A model generated the notes under the pieces. That model was not told the DNA's origin. It was given only the letters and a program-made list of their open reading frames with translations, and did no database searches. A DNA stretch of 64,000 bases from Puniceibacterium antarcticum. GTDB taxonomy: Bacteria > Pseudomonadota > Alphaproteobacteria > Rhodobacterales > Rhodobacteraceae. The translations under genes were made by a program, and so were the position numbers. Below, piece after piece: positions 44,182 to 53,227 of the stretch. The first letter of the stretch is position 1; the number at the start of each line of letters is the position of its first letter. The stretch covers positions 1-64,000 of the forward strand of contig NZ_AWWI01000173.1 of NCBI RefSeq assembly GCF_002760615.1, written 5' to 3'.

Positions 44182-47100
44182 AAACCCTCCAAAGCGCAGA
44201 ATGACATCTATCGAACAAATTAAATAGACGTTCGTTATACAGATAGTGATATGCTTCGATTAGCCGGGTCCTCTCGCCATTGCTAAGCAATGAAATTTGC
44301 CCTATTCCCTCTGCAAGATCAACAATTGCGCGAGCGGAGTTGTAGGCATCTCCCTTTAGCGCTGAGTTCTGCAACACCGCACGAATGAGGTTATCCACGT
44401 TCTCGCCGTTGTTTCGACCAATCTCAGCAACTTTAAATCGAATGTTCGCTGCTACAACGTGGTTCTGCTTTGCTTCAGCACGCTGCAATAGACGGCTAAG
44501 TACCTTCAACATTTCAGTCTTATCTTCTATTTGCTCAGCAAGTATAATTTCGGCATGAAGTGCAGGTGCAGTTCCTCGAGATATTGAAATTGTCTGCTTG
44601 GCTGCCTCCGCAGCAGCTAATATATCTCCTTGACTTTCAAAACAAAGAGCTAATCCCAATTTGGCTTGTTGCTTTTGTGGTTTGTTTAGCAATTCGTAAT
44701 TCAGTGAATCAAAAATCACTTGTGCATCTGTAGTGCGACCCATCATACGCAAGGCCCGCGCCTGTTCGTACCTTATGAAATTTAGATCAGCGCCCAAATC
44801 AGCCGTTTCGCCGATTAAACCAATTATGTCTTCACATAGGAGATTGGCGCTACGGTAGTGAGAGCCGGCTTTTAGCTTTGAAATAAAAGATGTTGCAAGT
44901 AGCACAGCCGCTTTTATATCCAATAAATTGGATGTAGCAAGCGCTCGCCTTAACGCACGAAAAATCAACGCGTTCGCATTAACCAATTCATGGTTGCTAA
45001 CTACGGCTAGCCGAACACGTTTTGATAATTTTGATTTGCTTATTTCTCCAGTTTTCCAATCGCTGCCAAAAAATAGATTTAGGGCCATTACGTCAATTTC
45101 TTTTGCCCTGGTCTGTTCTGTAATTTCACGGACATAGTCTCTAACTGGCCGAGGAACTGAAACAACTTTTCGAGTAGATGCATCTTGAACACCATCCAAA
45201 AAAGCCAAGCTATTCATGTCTATGAGTGAACGCTCATGCAAAATGCGAGCGTGTATCGGTCCAATCGGATGTGGCCCCAAGAACCGCTTCAAATTTACTA
45301 ACTGTTCACCGCGTGGGAGCGCAGACAAAGCAAGTAGTAACTGATACGCGCGACCAACAGCATCATCATCAGATAGCTGCATATCTCTTATTGTCGCAAC
45401 TAAAGCGGCGGGCGCGTCCGTTTTCGTTTCTTGGTTGTCTGAAAAATCTGGATCCATACGTAGGAGATCATCAATCGACATAAACTCGAGATCCCGCAAA
45501 GCTGCATCTACTCTGGATGGAACGCCATCTGTGTGGCGGTACAGAATAGAAGCGTGTGATGGCTTTCCGTATGCATCACTTCCAAATTCGCTTTCTACAA
45601 CATACGTAGCCAAATCTGGCTCATCAAGTGGTTTGAGTTCGACAACAGAGATGGTAGCTTTACGAGGCAACTTTCGACATCTAATTGCTAGAAAAGCTTC
45701 GGGCGCAAAATCCGATATGGTTTGGCAAAACTCTTCTATGTCTGAAGTAAGGGCCTTTTCAACGTGCATTGTGGTAGTTGCATCAACATCATCAAGCACC
45801 AAAACAGATGGCCCGACAATGGACAAAGACTCACACATGCTTTGAAATGTAGCACCATAAGTATTTCTGAAACTGTCAAAGAACGCATCTCTGTCTTGAT
45901 AGGCACTCATGTCTATAAAGAAAATATTTTCTGGGCGCACATTCAAATCGACGACAATAGACGAAAGAAACCCGCTCAGGCCCATCCCCCAGTCCGAAGC
46001 TAACCATACTGCACGATCTTGCTTTAATGACTTTACGCAAAGTTCTTGCTCCAAATGTCGGACCTTCGCATGCGCTTTTGCAGAGCTGGGACTTTGCCTC
46101 AGAATTTCAATATCAAAATCGCTTTCCATATTTAGTTCTATGGGATTTTGCTCTTGAGTTATTATTTCAATAGGTGCGGCCTCATCAAAAGTGGGCGCAT
46201 TTTTCCCTATATAGGAAATTGAAAAACTACCAGACACATCATCTAGGTCTTGAGTATTGTCCTGCACCATTTTCATAGTACCGTTGGCCATCTGCTCCAA
46301 TATTCGGGGCCAGCTCTTAAAAACACGACTGGCCCCATTTAGGCAAATCTCATTCAAGGAATATCCTTGAATTCGATCTGATCGATTGTTGCCATAGTGC
46401 TGAAGACCAAAGAGTGACGCGGCTTGGCTTTCAATTTTACTTTTGCCGCCACCGACCGTTGACGATCTAGTAATTGGATCATGCATGTGTCCAAAAAGAT
46501 GCAGATCATATCGCCCTGCTGGAAAAACGTCATTGTCCCATGTGCTGGGTGAGTTCGTTCTCAACCAGCTAGCTGGTTGATGAGTGACTAAAAGGTTGAT
46601 TTCTTGCTTTTCAACCCATTCACCGGCATTTTTCCCTGTTATTGCATGGAGTTGGCGGACGTCGACATGCAGCTCACCCTCATAGTTGCTTCCACTGAGT
46701 TGCAACCACGTTGAGTTGAGTGCATTTACGCCAACTTTGCACTGTCCGTTGTCGATTACGTATGATGCATCGCCGGGCAAAATACCCTCTATTTCGGGCT
46801 TTGCATGAGTGCCAGAGTCTATTGCGCTCGTCACCCATGACGAGTAATTCTTAAACACTTTTTTGAGAAAAGTGTCATATTTGCGATCTCGCTTCCAGAA
46901 AGCGTTTCTAAAAGGCTCGTGGCTCCAATATTGAGTAAAGGCAATTGCTTCTGGTACTGTGACCTTTGGTCGTTCAAGATCATGATTGCCGGGAATCGTG
47001 ATAATTTGGGGTCTGTTTTGGGTTTGCTCAATATGATCCAAGATTTTGGTTATTACTTGATCAAAATTACGAAACTCAGCCACAAGTCCTTTGTTGACCA

Positions 47101-47266
47101 TATCCCCCGAGAACACGATTAAATCCACTGGACCGGACCGGTTCAAAAGGCTTGTTAGGTCTTTTAGAAAAACTTCATTCACTCGCGGCCAGAGTTCATC
47201 CAAATTACTTGCGCCAATATGCAGGTCACTAAGATGCAGCCACCGAAAATACTTAGCTTTGGTCAC
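44132..47266 (-). CDS. Metallophosphoesterase fused to a STAND-like NTPase with TPR-like tail
   Basis: 1044 aa, AT-rich compared with the core genes. N-terminal calcineurin-type phosphoesterase (residues about 5-290) with all metal motifs: LSDLHIG, FSGDMVNKG, PGNHDLERP (near 92), LLVTHQP and LFGHMHD (near 260). A central P-loop NTPase-like region (about 400-650) has a Walker B, VLVLDDVDA (near 490), but the Walker A position reads SDWGMGLSG, lacking the Lys. The C-terminal 350 residues are helical repeats of TPR character (AAAEAAKQTISISRG, ILAEQIEDKTEMLKVLSRL). The architecture of effector, NTPase switch and repeat sensor resembles antiphage STAND proteins. Its place in a defence island supports that inference. 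Confidence 0.8.
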   Translation of the reverse strand: MTKAKYFRWLHLSDLHIGASNLDELWPRVNEVFLKDLTSLLNRSGPVDLIVFSGDMVNKGLVAEFRNFDQVITKILDHIEQTQNRPQIITIPGNHDLERPKVTVPEAIAFTQYWSHEPFRNAFWKRDRKYDTFLKKVFKNYSSWVTSAIDSGTHAKPEIEGILPGDASYVIDNGQCKVGVNALNSTWLQLSGSNYEGELHVDVRQLHAITGKNAGEWVEKQEINLLVTHQPASWLRTNSPSTWDNDVFPAGRYDLHLFGHMHDPITRSSTVGGGKSKIESQAASLFGLQHYGNNRSDRIQGYSLNEICLNGASRVFKSWPRILEQMANGTMKMVQDNTQDLDDVSGSFSISYIGKNAPTFDEAAPIEIITQEQNPIELNMESDFDIEILRQSPSSAKAHAKVRHLEQELCVKSLKQDRAVWLASDWGMGLSGFLSSIVVDLNVRPENIFFIDMSAYQDRDAFFDSFRNTYGATFQSMCESLSIVGPSVLVLDDVDATTTMHVEKALTSDIEEFCQTISDFAPEAFLAIRCRKLPRKATISVVELKPLDEPDLATYVVESEFGSDAYGKPSHASILYRHTDGVPSRVDAALRDLEFMSIDDLLRMDPDFSDNQETKTDAPAALVATIRDMQLSDDDAVGRAYQLLLALSALPRGEQLVNLKRFLGPHPIGPIHARILHERSLIDMNSLAFLDGVQDASTRKVVSVPRPVRDYVREITEQTRAKEIDVMALNLFFGSDWKTGEISKSKLSKRVRLAVVSNHELVNANALIFRALRRALATSNLLDIKAAVLLATSFISKLKAGSHYRSANLLCEDIIGLIGETADLGADLNFIRYEQARALRMMGRTTDAQVIFDSLNYELLNKPQKQQAKLGLALCFESQGDILAAAEAAKQTISISRGTAPALHAEIILAEQIEDKTEMLKVLSRLLQRAEAKQNHVVAANIRFKVAEIGRNNGENVDNLIRAVLQNSALKGDAYNSARAIVDLAEGIGQISLLSNGERTRLIEAYHYLYNERLFNLFDRCHSALWRVFEDQNQKRKSPEFVSS

Positions 47267-47623
47267 ATCATCCCCTATCTAGCGATCAACAACTTTGATT
47301 TACCTTGGCTAAGGGTGGTTGGACATGCAACCTTCGGTAACTAAAAATGTGTCTTGTATCGTATATTGCGGTTGTAACGCCTTTGCGCAATGATTCCTGA
47401 GCTTCCAAAAGTGTCTGCTTTGATCATCTGCGTTTGATCACTCTTAGCCGCAGCGGATGTCTCCTTTCCGCCCTTCGTGTCAGATGCTGCATCTGCAAAG
47501 CCGAAGCGTGTGACCGGCAAGTTTGAGCTGCCTACCGCCTCGCGCTGCAAGCCGAGGCGGCTTACAGCGCGAGGTTCTGTGGGCGTCAAAATACAATGAC
47601 CGCCCGATCTGACAAAACGGCGT
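47267..47623. other. Intergenic region, probable insertion debris
   Basis: About 350 bases upstream of the phosphoesterase-NTPase gene. The first 70 bases should contain its promoter. The rest switches abruptly to GC-rich sequence (about 47510-47620) unlike the AT-rich gene beside it, consistent with remnants of another element. No intact gene seen. Confidence 0.4.
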
Positions 47624-47806
47624 GGATACAATCTCCCAAGCCGCGTCGAGGCAAAGATGGACTGTGTGAAACTGCTGGGGCAGCGCCTCATGGCGCAGGA
47701 CTTCGATATTCAAGCTGCTGAAACCCAGATGAAATACCGGGTCTGGAAGGGAATTTCGGACCTGCCCCAGTCCGCCATGGTGAGCACGAGGGTTTTGCCC
47801 ATTTAG
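47624..47806 (+). pseudogene. Transposase C-terminal remnant
   Basis: An open frame without its own proper start reads SRVEAKMDCVKLLGQRL, then AQDFDIQAAETQM and a stop at 47804. This resembles the conserved C-terminal end of alphaproteobacterial IS5/IS1182-like transposases (VEAKMHCVKLLGQRLxARDFDRQVAExQVR). Everything upstream is lost, so it is a relic of an insertion next to the restriction operon. Family assignment is from memory of the motif. Confidence 0.45.
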
Positions 47807-48717
47807 GAATCTCCGTAGCTGCGTTCGATCAGAGGCATAGCGCGCTCAAGATCGTCAGCAGTCGTCAAGGCAATCTCCAAATCGCCGGTGCCAAAGTGGC
47901 CCACTTTTGATACATCCCGCGTGAACCCGGGCTCTATCTTCACGGTGGACGGGTCGACTTTGACGAAAACGAGTATCTTGTTTGCCGTCGGTCGAAATTC
48001 CACGCAGGCGAAATTCTTGATCCGCTTGAACGCGATATAAAGCTGCAATGTTGTTTCCTGTACGTCGTCGCCCAGTGCCACCAGGTAGGCACGGAGCGCT
48101 TCGAACCTGTCGATCATGCTTGCGTCCAGCTCTGCCATGACTGTGCTGATCGTTTTCTGTTTTCCAGACACAGTCACTGCACCATTGCCCAAGCCTCCAA
48201 GGCCCACCAAACCTTTCACAGACGTCGCCGCCACAAGGTCAAGCATCAGCAAGTCACCTCCAAAGCGGCGATACCGGATCAACTCGATATTGCGCTGGAT
48301 TTGTTTGACGGCGTGATCGTCATAGCGGTTGAAATCACCGGCGATGCAGATCAGTCGCGGGGCGGACCAGTCGACGGCATCGGCCGCGTCTTTGCCCAGC
48401 TTTTCCAGCACCAGCCACTGAAAATCCTTCCGGTGGTCCATAAGCCAGTCAAGATAGAAGAGGCCCTGATTGATCACGTTCTCATTCGAGGCGCGCTTGT
48501 ATTCCAAGATCACCGGGCAGCCATTTTCATCAAGGCCCAGCGTGTCGATCCGCCCACCATGGGTGGTGGTGAATTCGGTGGCGAGGAATCTGACGCCCAA
48601 AAGTGCCTCGAGGTTCGTTTCAAACAGGATTTGAACCGATCTTTCGACGGTATCTGTAGTGCCGGTCAGTTCGGTGACGGCGTTCGAGGCTATACGGAAG
48701 AGTTTGATATCACTCAT
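47803..48717 (-). CDS. NucS/DUF91-like nuclease domain with DUF5655
   Basis: 304 aa. The N-terminal half (about residues 25-90) has a PD-(D/E)xK-type core: GGRIDTLGLDENGCPVILEYKRA, where RIDTLG supplies the Asp and ILEYKR the Glu-x-Lys. The C-terminal about 110 residues (LQLYIAFKRIKNFACVEFRP, VKIEPGFTRDVSKVGHFGTGDLEIALTTADDLERAMPLIERSY) match DUF5655. It begins 39 bp after the MBL-fold gene, as the last gene of the hsdRMS operon. A DNA-cleaving or DNA-binding accessory role in defence is likely but inferred. Confidence 0.75.
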   Translation of the reverse strand: MSDIKLFRIASNAVTELTGTTDTVERSVQILFETNLEALLGVRFLATEFTTTHGGRIDTLGLDENGCPVILEYKRASNENVINQGLFYLDWLMDHRKDFQWLVLEKLGKDAADAVDWSAPRLICIAGDFNRYDDHAVKQIQRNIELIRYRRFGGDLLMLDLVAATSVKGLVGLGGLGNGAVTVSGKQKTISTVMAELDASMIDRFEALRAYLVALGDDVQETTLQLYIAFKRIKNFACVEFRPTANKILVFVKVDPSTVKIEPGFTRDVSKVGHFGTGDLEIALTTADDLERAMPLIERSYGDS

Positions 48718-48756
48718 TTTTACATTTGCCCTTCAGTAGATGCAACGTTTCTGATT

Positions 48757-50031
48757 TCAACGCTTCAGAACCACATGCAACGAGAAACCCGAGTGCTGAT
48801 CCACTTGCACGGGACGGAACGACCAGAAATCGCGCAACACCTCAGCATGCGGGTGGCCGTAGCTGTGGCGCGGATCCGAGCTGAAGACGCTTATTGTGGG
48901 CGCAGCCAGCGCGGCAAGTCCTTCGTGCCAATTTGCCCGGGCGCCATGGTGCGCGACTTGAAACACGCTCGTTCGTCTTGCCCGGCGTGCGTCAACGTAA
49001 CCCTCCAAATTGTCCCACTTTGCAGGGCGGCTCAGGTTCCCATCGCCGGTTAACAGGATCGCCCCTCTCGTTTCATGTTCCTTCCAACAGCCGCAAACCC
49101 CAATAAGTCGGTGATAAAAGCATTCGCAGTCGCAGATGCTCTGCCCCGTCCAAGGGCCAACCGCGCCCCCATAAAGCGTCAGGCTGACATCGTTCATTGC
49201 CGCTCGACCGAAGGTCGCCTCATACAACGCCCTCAGAGCTTTAAGCGCCGTCTTCCGTTTGGCATCGTTCCCATTCAGGAGTTGATCCCGCAAAGCGTCT
49301 ACCTTTGCGGCGAACCCAGCCGGATCAGATGGTTCCGTGTCCGGATCGTTGTATGGAACGAACTCCCAAACGCCTAAGACGGAAATCGCTAGACCGGGCC
49401 GGAGCATCCGCACGCCGTCGTCCCCGTGATTGTCTGACAGGTCCAGTTCATCAGGTGAACATGGCTCGCCCGGGCCCGACGACTTGTCGGAGTCATCTAA
49501 GTCTTCGGGGGCTGCGGTTGGTTCGGCCGGGAATGGTGGCCCATCACCGTCAGATGGCATGACGAACAAAACCTGTCCAAATCCATCACCTGCCACCTGG
49601 GCGAAGTATTGTACAGGATCGACAAAGAACAACATCTCCGGGTCGTCTGCCCTCAGCCCCTGTTCAAAGCCGATCAGCAGACGGTGCCACAGCGGCGCCC
49701 AAGGCAGCATGACCGTCTCGGCACCGATCTCATTCAGCAGGTCAACCACGCCGCTGATATGGTCGTTGTGGAAATGCGACAGGGTAAGAAGGTCGATTTT
49801 TTCACCTTTGCATACGCCTTTCAGGTCAGTGATGGCGTTGGTGACCAGCCGCTTGTTCGTGCTGGACCCACAGTCATAGACCCAGCGATACGGTCCGACC
49901 GGAGCAGGTTTGGTCCGCCCGTGAGTTTTGACGCGCTTCGGCTTCTGTGGTGGCCAGTGCTCTACCGAACCAGTGGCAAACAGACCCTGACCGACCGGAA
50001 AGAACCGATGGACCGCGCGGATCTGGGTCAT
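48757..50031 (-). CDS. MBL-fold metallohydrolase (ComEC-like) in the type I restriction operon
   Basis: 424 aa from the ATG at 50031, which forms an ATGA overlap with hsdS. Metal-binding signature LSHFHNDHISGV (H-x-H-x-D-H) follows YDCGSSTNKRLVTNAI; later ILLTGDGNLSRP and VFQVAHHGARANWHEGL supply the remaining ligands. The pattern is closest to the ComEC/Rec2-type beta-lactamase domain but without membrane segments; nuclease or phosphodiesterase activity is possible. Acidic inserts (DDSDKSSGPGEPCSPDELDLSDN) interrupt the fold. Translational coupling to hsdS argues for a role in the same system. Confidence 0.8.
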   Translation of the reverse strand: MTQIRAVHRFFPVGQGLFATGSVEHWPPQKPKRVKTHGRTKPAPVGPYRWVYDCGSSTNKRLVTNAITDLKGVCKGEKIDLLTLSHFHNDHISGVVDLLNEIGAETVMLPWAPLWHRLLIGFEQGLRADDPEMLFFVDPVQYFAQVAGDGFGQVLFVMPSDGDGPPFPAEPTAAPEDLDDSDKSSGPGEPCSPDELDLSDNHGDDGVRMLRPGLAISVLGVWEFVPYNDPDTEPSDPAGFAAKVDALRDQLLNGNDAKRKTALKALRALYEATFGRAAMNDVSLTLYGGAVGPWTGQSICDCECFYHRLIGVCGCWKEHETRGAILLTGDGNLSRPAKWDNLEGYVDARRARRTSVFQVAHHGARANWHEGLAALAAPTISVFSSDPRHSYGHPHAEVLRDFWSFRPVQVDQHSGFSLHVVLKR

Positions 50032-51779
50032 GCGTCGGCTGTTTCTGCGGCAGGCTCCAGCGCCTCGTGCAGGAGGGCGTTGAGGAGTTTGCTGCGGGTG
50101 GCGGCGGTGGTGGTGAGGCTGGCCTCCAGCTGATCGCAAAGGGTCATCAGGGCATCGACCTTTGCCACAATGCGGTGTTGTTCGGCGAGGGGTGGGAGCG
50201 GGATCGGAAGAGGCTTCAACTTTGCAGCCTTTATACCCTTGGCTGTCATTCCTGTCGCCTGTCCGTCGATCAGAGCTTGCATGACTTCGCTTGTCAGCGC
50301 GAGCATGAGGTAGCGCGTATCGATTGTTGCGTATGGTTGAAAACAGATGACCCGCTGTGCCAAAGCAAATGGCTCTTCGATGTCATTGAGGCAAACATTG
50401 GCCAATGGCGCTTCGGTTGTGAAAAACAGATCACCCAAACGCGGAAAACCTCGTGTCATCCACTTCTCGAACGTCTGCTCAGATATGTATTCACGGGGTT
50501 CTCGATTGAGGGCTCCCATTCGCACGTTTTTCGCGGTGATCAGCGGTACGCCACCTTCTGTCTTAGGCGGGGTATTGCCTCGATAGTCTATAAAGAGAAA
50601 TAGATTCTCGAAGGACTGCACCTCCCAACCAAGCGGAAGGTCTAAAGGATAACCTTCTCTCTTTGCGTCGGGGGCTAGCCTTATTCTAGCGTCACCCGTT
50701 TCCTTCTTGAGAGCGTCTTTCCCGGCCTTGAAACGCTTCAACAATTCCGCCGCCGGTTCGTCCGCCGCATCCTGCGCCACCAGCTTGCCGCGCACGGCGA
50801 GGTTCAGGATGGTTTGGCGGAGGGTTTTGATTTGGTCGGGGCGGGTGGTGAGGGTGGGGAGGGATTGCAGGGCGAAGCGGGCGTGGGATTGGAAGGCTTC
50901 TGCGTCGGTCTCGGGGGCGGTCAGGCGGGCGAGGCTGGCGGTGGTCAACCGATCCCGCACCGCCTCGCGCCCCGCGCGGGCCTGTTCCAACTGATCACAC
51001 AGCGCCATGAGTTCATCGACCTTGGCCACAATCCGGTGCTGCTCGGCGAGGGGTGGGAGGCCGAATGGTAGATTGAGCAAGATTGACTGGTTCAAGTTTT
51101 GCATAGTCGAACCGATAGATGAACTACCCAGATATTCCCTTCCAAAGGGCGACCCGATCACCAACACGAGAAACCGAGCACAGAGAAATGTAGAAGGTCT
51201 TAAAATAAGACTGCCTGTGCCACAGAGCCATCCGGCCTCATTTTCTGTGACAATCGCACACCGTCCCATCTCGCCTCGTCGCGCCAAGACAATGTCACCA
51301 GGGCGCAACTTGAACGAAGCCAATCGCTCAAGCGTTGTGATGTCGACGGCCATCTTTTCTATCGGCACGATCCGCCCGTCTTGGAGTGAGGCAGGATTGA
51401 TGACGGGTATGCCGCCCAAGCAGTAATCGCTTTGATGCAGCGAGCTGCCAAATGGGCCGGTCTGAAGCTCGTTAAGAACTGCCTCGACGAAAGCCGGTCG
51501 CCAAGGTGGAGGAATGGCGAATGCAAGGTCGCCATGAGATATTTGATCTCTTGCTTTAAATTTTCCGATCTCCCCAGCCTTCAACAGCCGCGCCTTCTCC
51601 TGTGCAATCCGCTTCAACAACTCCGCCGCAGGCTCATCCGCTGCATCCTGCTCAACCAGCTTGCCCCGCACGGCGAGGTCCAGCACGAAGCGGCGCAGGC
51701 GGGGGATGGCGTCTTCGGCATCAGAGATGCGGTCGTAAAGCTCCAGCAGGCGGGTAGATGAAAAGGTGGTGTCCTTCAT
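50028..51779 (-). CDS. hsdS: Type I restriction-modification specificity subunit
   Basis: 583 aa with two target-recognition domains (about residues 65-245 and 370-520). The conserved spacers are internally duplicated: LAVRGKLVEQDAADEPAAEL near 35 and LAVRGKLVAQDAADEPAAEL near 335, and LPPLAEQHRIVAKVDELMAL and LPPLAEQHRIVAKVDALMTL after each domain. Each recognition domain reads one half of a bipartite DNA target. The coding DNA is repeated too (around 50140-50205 and 50985-51055), so recombination could swap domains. ATGA overlaps with hsdM and with the MBL gene. Confidence 0.95.
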   Translation of the reverse strand: MKDTTFSSTRLLELYDRISDAEDAIPRLRRFVLDLAVRGKLVEQDAADEPAAELLKRIAQEKARLLKAGEIGKFKARDQISHGDLAFAIPPPWRPAFVEAVLNELQTGPFGSSLHQSDYCLGGIPVINPASLQDGRIVPIEKMAVDITTLERLASFKLRPGDIVLARRGEMGRCAIVTENEAGWLCGTGSLILRPSTFLCARFLVLVIGSPFGREYLGSSSIGSTMQNLNQSILLNLPFGLPPLAEQHRIVAKVDELMALCDQLEQARAGREAVRDRLTTASLARLTAPETDAEAFQSHARFALQSLPTLTTRPDQIKTLRQTILNLAVRGKLVAQDAADEPAAELLKRFKAGKDALKKETGDARIRLAPDAKREGYPLDLPLGWEVQSFENLFLFIDYRGNTPPKTEGGVPLITAKNVRMGALNREPREYISEQTFEKWMTRGFPRLGDLFFTTEAPLANVCLNDIEEPFALAQRVICFQPYATIDTRYLMLALTSEVMQALIDGQATGMTAKGIKAAKLKPLPIPLPPLAEQHRIVAKVDALMTLCDQLEASLTTTAATRSKLLNALLHEALEPAAETADA

Positions 51780-53224
51780 CGCGCAAGCGCCTCGGTCAAG
51801 ATGGCTTTCAACTGATCGCGCAGGGCGGCTGTCTCGGCCTCTGCCGCTGTCAGATCGGCCAGCAGGGTTTCGGGATCGCCATGATCCTCGGCCACCGTAT
51901 GGGGGTTCTTGACGTCAAGGTTATAGCCGCGTGCCTTGATCTCTGCCGCCGTGACCTTCCACGCCTGCGGGCCTTCGACCCGCCCTTCGCGCGCGGCCCC
52001 GCCCCACCATGCGGCGCAGTCGTCCAAATGATCGAGCCGGATCGGCCTGGTCATGGAATAGGCTTTCTGCGTCTCGGGCACTTTGTGTTCCCAATACCAG
52101 ATGTCCTGTGTCGGCGTGCCCTTTTCAAAGAACAGGAGGTTAGTGCCGATGGAGGCATAGGGTTTGAAGACCGAGTTGGGCAGCCGCACGATGGTGTGCA
52201 GGTTGCATTCCTCCATCAGGTGTTCCTTGAGCCGGGTCTTGATCCCCTCGCCGAACAGCGAGCCGTCGGGCAGCACCACGGCGGCGCGGCCACCGGGTTT
52301 GAGCAGGCGGATGATCAGGGCAAGGAACAGATCGGCGGTTTCGCGGGTGCGGAAGGTGGGGAAGTTGGATTCGATCCCGTCCTCCTCTTTGCCGCCGAAG
52401 GGTGGGTTGGTCAGCACGATGTCGACGCGCTCATCTTTGGTCCAGCTGACCAATGGTCGGGCCAGCGTGTTGTCGTGGCGCACGAAGTCCGGCTCTTCCA
52501 CCCCATTCAGCAGCATGTTGGTGACGCAGAGCATGTGGGGCAGCGGTTTCTTTTCCACGGCACGCAGGGCGCCCTGCATCAGCGCCTCATGCTCGGAGCG
52601 TTTTACGTAGTTTTCGCGCATGTGGCGCATAGCGCAGGTCAGAAAGCCACCGGTGCCGCAGGCAGGGTCAAACATGATCTCGCCGGGCTTGGGGTCGATC
52701 TGCTGCACCATGAAGGCCGTGACGGCGCGCGGGGTGTAGTATTCGCCCGCGTTGCCCGCGTTCTGAAGATCGTTCAGGATCTGTTCGTAGATGTCGCCGA
52801 AATGCTGGCGTTCGGTCAGGTTGTTGAAGTCGACCTCGTTGATCTTGTTGATCATCTGCCGCATCAGCTGGCCGGATTTCATGTAGTTGTATGCATCCTC
52901 GAACACGTCGCGGACGACCTTGGCGCGGGGGCCTGCATTGGTGGGCAGGGATTTGAGATCTGGGAACAGGGTGTTGTTCACGAAATCCAGCAGCGTGTCA
53001 CCCGTGATCCCTTCCGGGTCAGCAGCCCAGGCGCGCCATTGCAGATCAGCTGGAATGGGCGAGGCGTAATCATCCTTGGTAAGTTCGAGTTCCTGATCCT
53101 GATCGTCGATGATCTTGAGGAAGAACATCCAGCAAAGCTGGCTGATGCGCTGTGCATCCCCATCCACGCCGGTGTCTTTGCGCATTATGTCTTGGATGGA
53201 TTTAACGAGGGTGCGAACGGACAT
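51776..53224 (-). CDS. hsdM: Type I restriction-modification DNA methyltransferase subunit
   Basis: 482 aa. N-terminal HsdM helical domain (DIMRKDTGVDGDAQRISQLC), SAM-binding motif I FDPACGTGGFLTCAM and catalytic NPPF in VDIVLTNPPFGGKEEDG mark an N6-adenine methyltransferase. YTPRAVTAFMVQ precedes motif I as usual. Works with HsdS to modify host DNA. Confidence 0.96.
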   Translation of the reverse strand: MSVRTLVKSIQDIMRKDTGVDGDAQRISQLCWMFFLKIIDDQDQELELTKDDYASPIPADLQWRAWAADPEGITGDTLLDFVNNTLFPDLKSLPTNAGPRAKVVRDVFEDAYNYMKSGQLMRQMINKINEVDFNNLTERQHFGDIYEQILNDLQNAGNAGEYYTPRAVTAFMVQQIDPKPGEIMFDPACGTGGFLTCAMRHMRENYVKRSEHEALMQGALRAVEKKPLPHMLCVTNMLLNGVEEPDFVRHDNTLARPLVSWTKDERVDIVLTNPPFGGKEEDGIESNFPTFRTRETADLFLALIIRLLKPGGRAAVVLPDGSLFGEGIKTRLKEHLMEECNLHTIVRLPNSVFKPYASIGTNLLFFEKGTPTQDIWYWEHKVPETQKAYSMTRPIRLDHLDDCAAWWGGAAREGRVEGPQAWKVTAAEIKARGYNLDVKNPHTVAEDHGDPETLLADLTAAEAETAALRDQLKAILTEALAR

Positions 53225-53227
53225 CGG

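Noticed and set aside
47341-47713. Two overlapping minus-strand frames upstream of the DUF5655 gene
   Set aside because: Both are Arg/Ser/Cys-rich without motifs and lie opposite the transposase remnant; treated as insertion debris.
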